A stretch of DNA of 64,000 bases from Ochotona curzoniae (taxonomy: Eukaryota > Chordata > Mammalia > Lagomorpha > Ochotonidae). Below the pieces are notes generated by a model. It was not told where the DNA came from. It worked only from the letters and a program-made list of their open reading frames with translations, and made no database searches. Location: NCBI RefSeq assembly GCF_017591425.1, contig NW_024466459.1, positions 9,796,001 to 9,860,000 of the forward strand, written 5' to 3'. The translations under genes were made by a program, and so were the position numbers. Positions 36,401 through 64,000 of the stretch are shown one piece after another (position 1 is the first letter of the stretch; each line of letters opens with the position of its first letter).

Positions 36401-38610
36401 AGCTCCCCGGGCTGCTCACTGCTGCCCCAGTGTCCCAGGAAGCTCAGAGAAGCACTGTCCCTGCCCCCCACACCCAGCAGTGTCACCCATACCACACCAA
36501 CCAGGGGCCACCAGTGTCAACAGCACCCTCTCTGCCACTGGGAAAGGAAAGAGGAGGCAGCCAGCAGTGGGATTCAGGGCTTTGAAGCAAGGACCGACTC
36601 CTTTACAAACAACAGCAGTCAGCCACGGTGGGCGCCGGGCAGCAGAACAGCAGACCTCGAAGCCGCTGTACTTGTAAACACACAGCCATTTGGGTCCTTG
36701 TATGTAAGGAACCAGACTGCTGGCCCCAAGTCACTCTGGGGACACAGGCCTGCCACTCCCATGTGTAACACTACCCTTGAGGGCCTCCTGAGGCTCCTCT
36801 GCCTGCTACAAACTCCCAGGGTACCCTGGACCCGAGCAAAGCTTGCAGAGAGCGACCAGGGCTGCGCAAAGACCTGGACTGGGGATGACCATGGGATGAT
36901 GCACTTTTACCAAGGTATGTCTTGTACCTCGGCTCTCCAAGGCAGCCAGAACAGGGATCTGCTCACATTGTGCCAACAGCCCTACGGGGGAACCCTGGGG
37001 TGCTGTGGAGGCTCTATGGGCCCTTCTCTGGTCTCACCGGGTGATCCAGCTTCATTTTCATTGGGGCTGGCATCATGATACGATACATTAAGCCACCATT
37101 TTCAACGTCAGTACCCCAGATGAGCGCTGGTTCAGGCCCCGGCTGCCCTACTTCCAATCCGGCTTCCTACTCCCGTGCCTGGGAAAGCTGCAGGAGATGG
37201 CTTAGGCACTCGGGCTCCGCAGCCACAAGCGAGCTCCAGCTGGAGTTCCCAGCTGCTGGCTTCCACCTGGCCCAATCTTGGCAATTGCTGTCACTTGCAG
37301 AGTGAACCAGTGGGTGGGGGGAGATCTCTCCCTAATTCTTTCTGTTTAATAACCTCACCTCTAAGCCCTGGCCATCCCGCGTCATTCCCAACACTGCCCA
37401 TCTTTCCCTGCATCCCTCTTGCATCAGCAAGATAAAAGAACATGGGTATCTGTTTATAGAGCTGGCCCCAGGAATGGACCCTGGACAAAAGAGAAAATGC
37501 AGGAAATGGAGGACGGAAAGCAGAGCCCATCAGAGCAGCGCCATCCCTCGTGGGCCAAAGCTGACAACGGGATAACGACTGGGACAGCAGGGAAACACCA
37601 GCACGGCGGCCATACCAGCGTCTTCCTCTCAAACTGTTATAAAGATGACTCAGTTCCTCATCTCTGAGTCTGGACGTTGAAAGAAAACAGGGACCACGGT
37701 GACTTTCAGGGACAGCTTGCATGTTTCACTGCTGACATGAGGAGGCTGGCGGCTGGCACACCACTGCCCCAAGGAGGGACACCCCATGCATCTCACTCTG
37801 TGGCTGCGAAAGTCTCCCTGGTGTACCCCACGATGGGATGGGGCTCCCTGCCACTGCCCAGGAAGTTCACAGGTGGAAGACCCCAGAAAGCAGAGTCCTG
37901 ACCTAAGAAGCACTTGTCTGTCATAGCTGGAATGCTAACAAAGGCTGCCAAGAGACACAGGCAGGAAGTTCTAGAAAGATTGCTGCTGCTCAGAACAACG
38001 GGGCCTGGGATGCATGGTAGCAACATGATTATCCCCTAGCTAAGCCCTGCCAGCCAGAGGGCCCTAAAAGACAGCGACCAGGACCAGCTGGACGTCACAC
38101 AGCAGATAAAGTGAGCACGCGTCCGAACAGGGGCATAAGGGGTGCGGGGGTGTGAGGGGTAACATGGAGCCCAGAAGGGGAGAACTCACGCATCCTAATT
38201 GTGCTAACTGCGACTCCACCAAACCGCAATTGGAAGCCTCTTACGCCATCCGAGACCATAAAGGTTGTGCAAGATTCACAAGATTTCACGAAAGACCAAA
38301 GCAGTTTCAAACAGCTGACAGGAGTGAAACTGCAGCCAGAGTCCACGTGGGGAGTACAGCAAGCCAGCCATGGCAGCTGGGAGGTGACTAGCATAAGAGG
38401 AGTCAACCCGACCCGGCTTCTGAGCCCGGACAGCAGCTGCCAGCACCCCGTCCCCAATGCTGCTGTCCCTGGGGCTGACCCCAGCAGCTGGCACGGCCAG
38501 TCCCTAGCAGGCAGGGCGCCTCTCTAAACCCCAGGAGCCCTGAGGTGAGCAAAGGGAAAACTCACGTAGGGGGAATAGAGCTCTCCGGTGTCCGTGATTT
38601 CCCCCGCCAT
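6340..38610 (-). CDS. TMEM104: TMEM104, transmembrane protein 104 (5' part; 3' exons off the left edge)
   Basis: Joined from eight coding exons: 38566-38610, 29012-29133, 26757-26838, 26300-26396, 25770-25850, 23427-23526, 22983-23091 and 6340-6433, all on the minus strand. Together they give 730 coding bases (243 codons plus one base) with matching phases and no internal stop. The protein starts MAGEITDTGELYSPYVGL. It then has a two-helix block with the IVGTGALTMPKAF motif, an acidic/serine loop (EEEDDDSSTASDSD), a further pair of helices and a cysteine-rich loop with two NDS/NDT sequons. TMEM104 belongs to the amino-acid/auxin permease fold. The glycine-rich IVGTG segment matches the unwound first helix of that fold. 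Its substrate is not established, so transport is an inference. The mammalian protein is near 496 residues from memory, so about half is missing at the window edge, not by mutation. It shares a head-to-head promoter with NAT9. Confidence 0.95.
7225..7600. promoter_or_regulatory. Candidate enhancer rich in homeodomain core sites
   Basis: Within 375 bp lie TTATTAAC (7292), TTAATG (7325), CTAATGACG (7331), CCATTATCGC (about 7524) and the palindromic TAATTA (7582-7587). GTGACAGG and CTGTCACAGG (MEIS/TGIF-like) also occur. The AT-rich blocks stand in GC-rich surroundings, and the sequence lacks repeats. Function is inferred. Confidence 0.4.
8268..8465 (+). mobile_element. Old, degraded CSINE
   Basis: Matches the CSINE body (ATCCAGCTCCCTGCTGATAC, then CACCTGGGACAGCA, then TTTTGGGCTCCTGGC) with many changes and no tail. 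A (CA)n run follows. It is the only SINE I recognise between 5.6 and 24.9 kb. Confidence 0.75.
13007..13226. repeat. 55-bp minisatellite, exactly 4 copies
   Basis: Units start at 13007, 13062, 13117 and 13172, each exactly 55 bp, beginning GGAGAGCCCAGGGCACC. Copies differ by one to three substitutions. The array lies in the 16.5-kb TMEM104 intron. The near-identity implies recent expansion. Confidence 0.97.
13698..14055. repeat. 36/37-bp minisatellite, about 10 copies, with 109-bp higher-order period
   Basis: Units begin at 13698, 13734, 13771, 13808, 13845, 13881, 13917, 13954, 13990 and 14026, with core GGGCGAGGCCAGGGGCTGTG. The three units at 13808-13916 are repeated at 13917-14025 with a single difference. 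The 36-bp units keep a frame open on both strands, which creates long spurious open frames. Confidence 0.96.
21651..21697. repeat. Short tandem repeat of GCCAAAGGGCT
   Basis: Three copies of GCCAAAGGGCT occur within 47 bases. The first and last are extended by CCTGCT/CCTTCT. It is intronic in TMEM104. Confidence 0.7.
22983..23091 (-). CDS. TMEM104: TMEM104 coding exon 7, cysteine-rich glycosylated loop
   Basis: Acceptor CCCACAG|CAGCTC at 23091 and donor ATCTACTTG|GTGAGT at 22983. The acceptor is followed at once by a second CAG, so a one-codon variant is possible. It encodes CSSVGNDSCGVDADTRHNDT then DQCWGPLRRVDAYRIYL. Three cysteines and two N-x-S/T sequons (NDS, NDT) indicate an extracytosolic loop with disulfide bonding and N-glycosylation (inference). 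The 109 bases end in phase 0 at codon 212. Confidence 0.95.
23427..23526 (-). CDS. TMEM104: TMEM104 coding exon 6, third helix
   Basis: Acceptor CTTTCAG|TGGGGG at 23526 and donor ACCTG|GTGAGT at 23427. It encodes VGVNLFYFCIIIYLYGDLA then IYAAAVPFSLMQVT, a long hydrophobic segment with aromatic residues, ending in a split cysteine (TG|C). It is 100 bases, cumulative 527. Confidence 0.95.
24092..24164. repeat. Imperfect tandem duplication of about 36 bp
   Basis: Two adjacent copies share GGACCCTCT, GTGAGCTAAA/ATGAGCTAAA and GTGCAGG/GCGCAGG. It lies in the intron between TMEM104 coding exons 5 and 6. Confidence 0.7.
24976..25290 (+). mobile_element. Old CSINE
   Basis: Recognised by CTAATCCAGCTCTCTGCTG, GTAAAGCAGTAGAGGACAGC and GAAGTGAATCAGCAGAAGG. 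It ends in a TA-rich stretch. Confidence 0.8.
25266..25289. repeat. (TA)n microsatellite at an old SINE tail
   Basis: A run of alternating TA at the 3' end of the degraded SINE at 24976-25265, probably grown from the A-rich tail. Confidence 0.8.
25770..25850 (-). CDS. TMEM104: TMEM104 coding exon 5
   Basis: Acceptor CTCCACAG|AGAGGCG at 25850 and donor AGCAAAG|GTAGAC at 25770. The donor GTAGAC is weaker than consensus. With the carried C it encodes QRRGSPSLFEITDRVEMGQ then MASMFFSK plus one base. This is the amphipathic lead-in to the third helix. It is 81 bases, so phase 1 is unchanged. Confidence 0.94.
26300..26396 (-). CDS. TMEM104: TMEM104 coding exon 4, acidic serine-rich loop
   Basis: The acceptor is a tandem CAGCAG. 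Using the second AG (exon start 26396) gives EEEDDDSSTASDSDVLVQES then YERAERRPILSV, which matches the family. Using the first would add one glutamine. The donor is CTGTCTGTGC|GTAAGT at 26300. The run of acidic residues followed by clustered serines and threonines resembles casein-kinase-2 substrate sequence, so the loop is likely phosphorylated (inference). The exon is 97 bases and leaves one base (C). Confidence 0.94.
26757..26838 (-). CDS. TMEM104: TMEM104 coding exon 3
   Basis: Acceptor CCCCAG|CTTCATG at 26838 and donor CACAAG|GTGGGT at 26757. After the split serine it reads FMTTTFVIEAMAVANAQLHW then KRMESHK. It finishes the second helix and enters the cytosolic or lumenal charged loop. 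The 82 bases end in phase 0 (249 cumulative). Confidence 0.95.
26839..29011 (-). other. TMEM104: TMEM104 intron 2 with a candidate conserved AT-rich block
   Basis: It contains a CSINE (26895-27208), a (GT)n run near 27295, and a repeat-free stretch at 27750-27960. That stretch has GTAATTAC, TTCCGGAAGT and CTTAATTAAGG motifs and could be regulatory. Confidence 0.7.
26895..27208 (+). mobile_element. Older-subfamily CSINE
   Basis: The body has GTGGCGTAACGGGTTAAGC, TGCCTGGGAAAGCAGTGGAG and TTTGGGGAGTGAACC, with an A-rich tail. It lies 56 bases upstream of TMEM104 coding exon 3 (minus strand), inside the intron. Confidence 0.87.
29012..29133 (-). CDS. TMEM104: TMEM104 coding exon 2, first two membrane helices
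   Basis: The acceptor is CCAG|GTGGGG at 29133 and the donor is ATGAG|GTAAGAG at 29012. The 122 bases encode VGLVYMFNLIVGTG, then ALTMPKAFATAGWLVS, then a leucine-rich helix ending LGFM plus a split serine (AG). The glycine-rich IVGTGA stretch is the conserved discontinuous-helix motif of amino-acid-permease-like carriers. It is followed by a PKAF turn and a second hydrophobic helix. The exon leaves two bases (AG) completed by C at the next exon. Confidence 0.96.
30225..30440 (+). mobile_element. Degraded, internally deleted CSINE
   Basis: CCCTATGGTGCAGCAAGCTAA starts a shortened body. It ends GGGGAGAGAACCAGCAGATG and an AATAATAATAA tail. Confidence 0.65.
31335..31665 (+). mobile_element. Old CSINE
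   Basis: GGGCTAGTGTGGTGGCCCAG start, GTGCCTGGGAAAGCACGGGA middle, and CACTGGGGAGTAAACCAGTG near the end. Diverged. Confidence 0.8.
31953..32255 (+). mobile_element. Old CSINE with CA/TA tail
   Basis: GGGCCTAGCCATTGTGGCAG start, CCAGGAAAGCAGTGGAAGGG middle, then ATACATGCATATACACATAC at the tail. Confidence 0.78.
32888..33204 (+). mobile_element. Young CSINE with 12-bp target-site duplication
   Basis: A full-length body from GGGCCCAGCACGATGGCGTA to an A-rich tail. AAGAGTACAGGG occurs at 32876-32887 and 33205-33216. Confidence 0.93.
33393..33640 (+). mobile_element. Degraded CSINE
   Basis: GCTTAGCCTGGTGGTCAAGC, GGCCCTGGGAGGCAGCAGAG and GAATGACCCAGCAGATGGG match the CSINE order with a large internal loss. 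Confidence 0.65.
33882..34165 (+). mobile_element. Old CSINE
   Basis: GGGGCTGGCACCGTGGTATA start, ACTTGGGGAATGAACCAGCA near the end, and an AAATAAATAAATC tail. Confidence 0.85.
34525..35180 (+). mobile_element. Old CSINE split by a younger insertion (parts 34525-34653 and 35013-35180)
   Basis: The left part carries the head through CTCCACTTCCACTCCAGATC and GAGAAAGCACTGGAA. The right part resumes with GATGTTCCAAGTACCTGGG and ends at CCTTTCCAATAAGTAAATAA. The interruption is the young SINE at 34654-34997. Confidence 0.88.
34654..34997 (+). mobile_element. Young CSINE nested in an older CSINE, 15-bp duplication
   Basis: An intact copy with CpGs preserved (GGGCCCGGCGCGGTGGCGCA start) and a long A-tail. 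GAGAAAGCACTGGAA is perfect at 34639-34653 and 34998-35012. It shares the GCGCAAGTGG head and AATGAAAAAATAATAAAAAT tail with the copy at 52261-52608. Confidence 0.96.
35197..35502 (-). mobile_element. CSINE, minus strand
   Basis: It reads in reverse from TTATTTTTATTGGAAAGTCA to TCTGGGCCCC. Moderate divergence. Confidence 0.88.
35520..35862 (-). mobile_element. CSINE, minus strand, with about 17-bp target-site duplication
   Basis: It runs from TTAAAGATTTATTTATTTTT to CATCACGCCAGGCCC. The flanks AAATATGTGTTTTTAAT (near 35503) and AAAGATGTGTTTTTTAAT (near 35863) are the diverged duplication. It lies about 20 bases from the preceding minus-strand copy. Confidence 0.9.
37060..37345 (+). mobile_element. 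Old CSINE
   Basis: GGGGCTGGCATCATGATACG start, GTGCCTGGGAAAGCTGCAGG middle, GAGTGAACCAGTGGGTGGGG end. Diverged. Confidence 0.78.
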
Positions 38611-38661
38611 TTCCGCGAGGAGGGCTGCAGCGCAGGGGTCCTCAGGGCAGGGGGCAGCTCC
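38566..38661 (-). CDS. TMEM104: TMEM104 first coding exon (ATG at 38608-38610)
   Basis: On the minus strand a CTAG acceptor precedes 38661. The exon carries 51 bases of 5' UTR, the ATG at 38610 and 15 codons (MAGEITDTGELYSPY), and ends at 38566 before a GTGAGT donor. The start is chosen because the N-terminus matches the family and no in-frame upstream ATG lies in the exon. The coding part ends in phase 0. The G+C-rich UTR just upstream suggests at least one further non-coding exon toward the CpG island at 39.0-39.5 kb. I could not place it. Confidence 0.93.
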
Positions 38662-39039
38662 CTAGGACGAAAGAGCAGCAGACTTTAGCTCTCCGAAGGA
38701 CCCAGAAACTGTGAGGCAAGGACAGCACGGTCGGCTCCCCGCTCCATCTCTTGTCCTGCAATCACAGACTGTGGGAGCCCCCAAGATACATCACAGACCC
38801 GAGACGCTCTGCCTCACCAGGAGGAACTCAACGGCTCGGACTCCCGATCTCTCTGGGGCCCCCAAAGCCGCCACGTCGCACGCACTGTACGCGGTGTCCC
38901 CCACCGAATTCCGGGAACTGTCACTTCACACAGGGCAGCCGCTCGGCCCCCGGAACTGTCCGCTCCCTGGACAGTCCCTCCACTCAGCTCCTGCTCCCAG
39001 AGCTTCTCTTTAATGAACGCGGCCTCCACTTTGCGCTCC

Positions 39040-39480
39040 GTCACTTGCCCAAGGCTTCCCCACCCTCAAACCTTCCTCTCTTTGGAAGGAGCCTCCGCGT
39101 CTCCTCTCTCTCCAGGAGGAGCCCCGAGCCCAGCGCCCCACTCCGGCGCACCCCACCCTGCACGACACCTGCTGCACGCGTCGCTCCCCGCCGCTGCGGC
39201 GCCGGGTGCCAGCTGACCGGCACCAGCGCCCAGAGCGCGCAGGCGTCCGCGCGCGAGCCCTCCTTCCCGGGCGCACCCCGGGCGCAAGGCCGCGTGCGGA
39301 TTGGGCCCCCGGCGGGGGCGGGACCGGGATGGGCCCCTCGCGGCCGCCGTCTGCGTGGCGGAAGTGGGCGGGTGCGCGCTCACGCGCATGCGGCCGGGGC
39401 CGCGGGCCGGGCGGGGAAGCGTGGCCGGCTTGCGAGGCGTGGCGCCGCGCTGGGTTTGGAGACGTTTTCGTTGGCTGGGG
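39040..39480. promoter_or_regulatory. Bidirectional CpG-island promoter, TMEM104 (minus) / NAT9 (plus)
   Basis: The region is dense in CpG and G+C between the divergent genes. It carries an ETS/GABPA-type CGGAAGTG at 39359-39366, an NRF1-like GCGCATGCGG at 39384-39393, and several GC boxes (GGGGGCGGGA near 39314, GTGGGCGGGTG near 39364). There is no TATA box. These motifs are typical of housekeeping bidirectional promoters. TMEM104 and NAT9 are also head-to-head in human. Confidence 0.8.
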
Positions 39481-39488
39481 ACTGGGGT
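39400..39488 (+). other. NAT9: Probable NAT9 non-coding first exon
   Basis: A strong donor (GGGGT|GTGAGT) ends a G+C-rich segment at 39488, just inside the CpG island, and the ATG exon downstream starts with its own CAG acceptor at 39918. A non-coding first exon is therefore needed. The 5' boundary is only a guess placed downstream of the ETS and NRF1 motifs at 39359-39393. Confidence 0.45.
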
Positions 39489-39927
39489 GTGAGTTTGGCA
39501 GTTCCGGAACTTGGTGGCTGGGGTTAGGGAGGGCCCAGGAGGGTATTCGGCGCCAGGCGAAGAGGAGGAACCCGCCTCCCGCGCTCTGGGATGAGGAGAC
39601 CGGAGTTGGGGGCGCAGAGGGAGGGCTGGAAACAGGTGGAAGGCCGGGCTGCCGTTCCTGGTTGGAGGTCAGGTGATGGCAGCTTTGGGGCTAGATAAGC
39701 CTCATGACTTGGTGTTGAGGAGTCGATGTCCATTGGAGTGGACAGAGGGAACAGGGCACAAACAGCAGCCTGGCTTGACCACCTCCTTGAGATGCGGGCC
39801 AAGGGTCATTTGTTCTTCCTTCACCAGCCCTGCTCGCCTTTCTGGGGTGTTGGGAAGAAGGGCGGGAGCCTAGCTTGGGCAGGGTCCCCGAAATCTGCTC
39901 TCCCCGCACCTTTGCAGGCTGGTTCCG

Positions 39928-43282
<3,355 letters not shown>

Positions 43283-43606
43283 CCTGCTGTGTGAAGGTGG
43301 CCACCTCTGCCACAGCTTAGAGCCCTGTGTGGGAACCATGGGGGTCTTCAGGGCCAGAACTCTCCTGTGCCCACGTCCTACTGGGATCACCTACCTGGAC
43401 TCGGTGGACTGTCTCCGGCACCCCTGCACCAGCCAGCAATGTGGCTGAACACACCAGGGTCGTGTCCTCCTTCCTCCTGGCCAAACTGACTCAGACTCTA
43501 GGAACCCAGCGTGGCCGCCAGAAATCCTGAGCAGTCGGGGAGGAGGGGGAGGGCAGGGGTGAAGGCATCGTGGGGAATGGACAGGCCTGTCTCCTTCACT
43601 GGCCAC

Positions 43607-43612
43607 AGTAAA
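43607..43612 (+). terminator. NAT9: Probable NAT9 polyadenylation signal (AGTAAA)
   Basis: AGTAAA, a common variant of AATAAA, lies 325 bases after the stop. A GT-rich stretch (TGTTTGGCCCGTGTG) follows at about 43650. No canonical AATAAA lies between the stop and here. A cleavage site near 43630 is inferred. Confidence 0.5.
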
Positions 43613-43632
43613 GCACATGGCGTGGCCAGCCT

Positions 43633-45955
43633 TTCTTGGCTCTCATGTTTGGCCCGTGTGCAGGTCCAGACTCCTCATGTCCAGCACTTGCTAGTATACA
43701 GGAGTGTTTTGGATTCAGCTCTTTGAGGCTGGAGGGTTCCCCTGCAGATGAAGTATGGGTCTCCTGGGATGCTGGGACTGCAGGAGGAAGCAGGGGTCAC
43801 CTGGCCATCCAGGGGAGGGCTGCCTGCCCTTCACATGTCCTCCCCACCAGCACCCCTGCCCTCTGCCTCAGCTGCATCTTACCAGGCCACAAGGGGGCAG
43901 TGCAGGCACACATTCAACCTAGCCAGACTGCCCAGCCTGCTTACAGGGTGGGTGGGCTCAGTCTCCCCTGCCTCAAGTCGGGAAGAGCACCCTAATTCCC
44001 TAGGCCTGGTTACCCTGTGGGCTGGCTGATAAAAAAGGCCATGTGTGTGGGGTGGTTTTTCCAAGTTAATGGGGAAACAGTCCCACCAAGTTAGGTAACC
44101 TGGCCAGGGACCCGGAGACCCATCATCATGCCAGCTGCTGGAACCTAAGCCGGAAGTCAATACTTGCTCCTGTCGCCGTTGATAGGAGGCCCCTCAACCA
44201 CCTGCTTTTTCCATTTTATTGATCAAAGGTCTACCAAGGCTTCTGCACCCTGCAGGTGAAGCAGGGAGGGGCCCTCCACAGCCCTGTGGCACAAGTCTTA
44301 GGCCTGTTCTGCCTGTTGGGGGCGGGGGACCTCCACTAGGGGTCAAAGGGTAAAGGCAAGGGTGGGGTGGGGGCAGGCCAGGCCCAGCCAGGCAAGGCCC
44401 AGGGACGATGAGTGCTGTGATAAGGGTTCATGGAATCTGAGCCCTGACAAGCAGCGGAGATGACAAGATAGTGCCTGGTTCTTCTCTACAGCCTGGGGCC
44501 ACGGGCTGGCTGGCACACTGGCTGCTCTTCAGTCCAGCCGTCCGCCGCTTTCCCAGTGGGCTTCCTGGAGGGGCGGGTAGGAAGTATCCTGCAGCCAACC
44601 TTTGTGCTGCCCTGGAACCTCCTGACCTCGCAGCCTGTGCTCTCCCAGGTCGCTCTGGCAGACCTCCCACAGGTGGCCTCCGGTGAAATAGGTACACGAG
44701 ACCTAGGTCTTGTGCTGGACCAGGGCATGTCACCTGTGTTTAGTCCATTCTCCTGCAGCTGGCCATACTGCCTGCCCCAGGACACAGCCCAGTGAATGGT
44801 TGTTTCCCTGACCCTCCCCAGCACTACTGGGCAACCAGCCTCCAATCAGGTCCGCAGCCAGATAAGATAGATTATCTGGTGCTGGCTCAGCCTGCTCCTG
44901 GGAGTCCTGCTCCCACTGGCCGTGGGCAGGAGGAAAGCCCAGTCCTTGCATTCCAGTCAGCTCCATCCTGGGATTCAGGCGTCCAGGGCTCTCAGGCCCC
45001 TCCCAGTGATCTAAACACGAAGCCAGGCCCCTCCTGCTTTCCTAGATCAACATTCCTGTTTAAGGGGCCCTGGTCCCCTGGCAGCGCCTACAGCCCTTTG
45101 TGACCCTGAGCTAAACACTCGGGAATGGTGGTGGTGGGTGTCCTGGTCGCCCCCAGACTTCTGCACAGACTCCAGGCCACAAAGCCATCCGGACCCGGGG
45201 CCTAGACTTCTGGGGGGTATGCCTAGGGCGGCTGTGGGGGCTTGTCATTTCTTAGTTCTACTGAGAAGGGGTCCCAGGGCCAAGAAAACTCCAAAGGAAG
45301 ACACGAAAACAGGAGCGGTTTGCAGGAATGAGTTAATTTCTGAGGAGTTTCCTTACAATAGGGGCCTGGCTCAGGGCTGGGAGGGCTAACCAAGCCCTCC
45401 CCACGCGTGGCCTCCGGGGGAGGAAGAGCAAGGATGAGAGTTTTAAGGCTGAGGCTGCTGCTGTGCCCTGGACGCAACAACAACGCAAATCACCGTTAAT
45501 CAAGGAAAGGAGCATCCCTCTGAACTGACATGCACTCGTTAAAAAATAAAAATCAAACGAACAAAAATAAGATGTGCATGCCACAGCTGCCAAGGACAGT
45601 GGTCATCCCACCCAGCAAGCTGTGGCTGCCAGTGTTCCTTGGTCACCGTGCAAGGTCGTGAAGGAAGGTAACCACCTGCCTGGTCCCACACCATTCTGGC
45701 TCAAGAGCAGGTCCCAGTGATGTCCCAAGAAAGGGTAGCTGTGGGCAGCCTGGGAGAGAGGCACTCGGGGAGATGTGTGATTGGATGGGACAGAACATTC
45801 ACCTTCCCTAAGACAGGGAAGCAAATAGTTCAGTAGAAAAATGAGATGGCCAAGGAGGAGGATGCTGGTGCTGATTGGTGCGTGGATTCGAGGGGAACTG
45901 GCAGGGGTGGGGTGTGGGGGGGGTAGGAGGAAGGAAGGCGGGAGTGGCTGGGCGT
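43633..45955. other. Tail-to-tail interval between NAT9 and NHERF1, including NHERF1 3' UTR
   Basis: The NHERF1 3' UTR starts at 45955 and runs to lower coordinates. The first canonical minus-strand AATAAA is at 44215-44220, which would give a UTR of about 1.75 kb. A non-canonical site nearer 45.3 kb would fit the shorter UTR I recall in human. No coding sequence is seen. A GATA-site palindrome lies at 44858-44879. Confidence 0.6.
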
Positions 45956-62764
<16,809 letters not shown>

Positions 62765-63050
62765 CTAATCCCGGGGGCGGGGCGCCCTCGAGGGTGTGGA
62801 CCACCGAGGGCCACTCAGAGTTGCCGAAAGCCGGGGCCTCGGGCCGGGTGAACAGTGCCGGCCAATGGCAGCCCGAGGGGCGGGCCTGCGCGCGGCCGGC
62901 GCCCCGCCGAGGGCCCAGAAAGCGGGCTCAGGAAGTGGAAGTGTTTGTTACCAAGTGCCGGAGTGGGGCGGGAGGGGCGGCGCCCGGCGCGAGGGTCAGG
63001 TACCGGGGCCGGGGAGCCGGAGGCGCCCTTCTGGTTCCCCCCAACCTGTG

Positions 63051-64000
63051 GTGGGGACTGAGGAGAGGCGGCCTTCGGGTTACAGGACCCTGATGCACTC
63101 ACAGCTCTTCGCCAAAACTTCGTTTGAAGTGGGGGGTGGGTGGGGAGGGGGAGGTGCGCGCGCCTGTTGCCAGGGAAACCGCCCCAGTTCCCTGGCAGCC
63201 AGGGCCTTTTTTTTTTTTCTTTTTTTCCCCAGTGGTGGAGGCAGTTTGCTCTATCCCAGGACCCGAGTCCAGGAGTACGGGCTGCGATCCCGGCTGAGGA
63301 GGGGGCAAGCTCCCACTGCTCCCCAACTGGAGTCTTGTGAATTTGGGAGGCGCGGGTTCGAGTAGGAGGGGCAGAAGAAAGTCACTCCACAGGGAAGGAG
63401 GAGAAAGAAAAATAAAGATCCCGATAAGCGTCCCAAGCGCCCCCTTGCCAGGTGCCAGGCTGGCCACGGAGGCCTGGGGACCGTCTGTCCAAGCGGGCGG
63501 TGACCATTTGAGAACACCGAAGGACGACCTCGAGGAGTGGACGAGCTCGGCCACTTGCGTAGCTGACACTCCCGCGGGATCGCACCCCGCCCCCAGGCCC
63601 ACCTCGCAGAAGCAGTGGAGAGACAGGGTGTTATTTTCCAAAATACTGCAATTTAATTCCGAAAAACACGCGCTGCAGGCCCAGGACGCTCGCTGTGATC
63701 GGATCTGCTGCAAGCTGCCTGCTGGGCCCTAGGATAGACTGGCAAGGTCAGGCTCCTCCCTGCTCTGCCCCGCAGCACCCGCAGAGCGCTTCCTTATCCG
63801 GCCCAAGTCCCGGCCCCAGCTGCTCCAGGCAGCTGTCATTCTGGGTAGCTTCAGCAAGGTGCTGCTTTCTTTCTCACCGCCCCCCAACACCCCTCTGACT
63901 CCACCCCTGGCCAGCAGGGCTGGGGTCAAAGTACCTGTCGGTCATGACCTGGGGATCTTAGGGTCACTTCCTTGGAATTGGACAGCAGGACTTTGGGAAC
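63051..64000. other. Upstream flank of NHERF1
   Basis: No gene can be supported. In human the 3' end of RAB37 lies close upstream in the same orientation. A minus-strand ATTAAA at 63651-63656 could be a polyadenylation signal for such a gene, but no RAB37 coding sequence is visible. Confidence 0.4.

Larger units (their letters stand above)
29134..38565 (-). other. TMEM104: TMEM104 intron 1, SINE-dense
   Basis: About 11 CSINE copies occupy most of 30.2-37.3 kb, in both orientations, including one nested pair. No exon is recognised. The part at 37345-38540 is unique sequence with nothing I can name. Confidence 0.85.

Noticed and set aside
63051..64000. RAB37 3' exon upstream of NHERF1
   Set aside because: Expected from human gene order, but no RAB-family C-terminal coding sequence is visible. 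At most a 3' UTR could be present.

Overview
The window is vertebrate nuclear DNA from a lagomorph, more likely a pika than a rabbit. It is rich in C-type SINEs (CSINE, a tRNA-related repeat family of lagomorphs), and the youngest copies keep their CpGs, A-tails and target-site duplications. The genes have many short exons with GT/AG introns and two CpG-island promoters. The gene content and order match the mammalian block TMEM104 - NAT9 - NHERF1 (SLC9A3R1), which lies on 17q25 in human. The order here runs leftward relative to the human map. The pika call rests on remembered SINE and NHERF1 differences from rabbit and is an inference.

Layout. From 1 to about 39.3 kb, on the minus strand, is the 5' part of TMEM104, a multipass membrane protein of the amino-acid-transporter fold. 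Eight coding exons are visible (243 codons plus one base). The remaining 3' exons lie beyond the left edge. At about 39.04-39.48 kb a CpG island forms a head-to-head promoter for TMEM104 (minus) and NAT9 (plus). From 39.4 to 43.6 kb, on the plus strand, is complete NAT9 (six coding exons, 206 aa), a GNAT-family N-acetyltransferase. From 43.6 to 45.9 kb is the tail-to-tail interval. From 45.96 to 62.52 kb, on the minus strand, is complete NHERF1 (six coding exons, 351 aa), the two-PDZ ezrin-binding scaffold, with its CpG-island promoter at about 62.1-63.05 kb. From 63.05 to 64 kb is upstream flank with no gene I can support.

Every exon junction was placed by hand. All three reading frames close without frameshift or internal stop, so the genes look intact. 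The genes are not an operon. They share a promoter (TMEM104/NAT9) or only proximity (NAT9/NHERF1).

The non-coding sequence holds the less usual material. Three minisatellites stand out: a 15-copy 37-bp array that fills almost the whole last NAT9 intron, a perfect-length 4 x 55-bp array, and a 36/37-bp array with a higher-order 109-bp duplication. There is also a degenerate telomere-like (CCCTAA) tract, about 27 SINE copies in clusters with two nested or abutting insertions, and a roughly 18-kb nearly SINE-free stretch inside TMEM104 that contains a homeodomain-site-rich candidate enhancer. I found no CRISPR array, prokaryotic system, endogenous retrovirus or full-length LINE-1. I see no evidence for a wholly new biological system.
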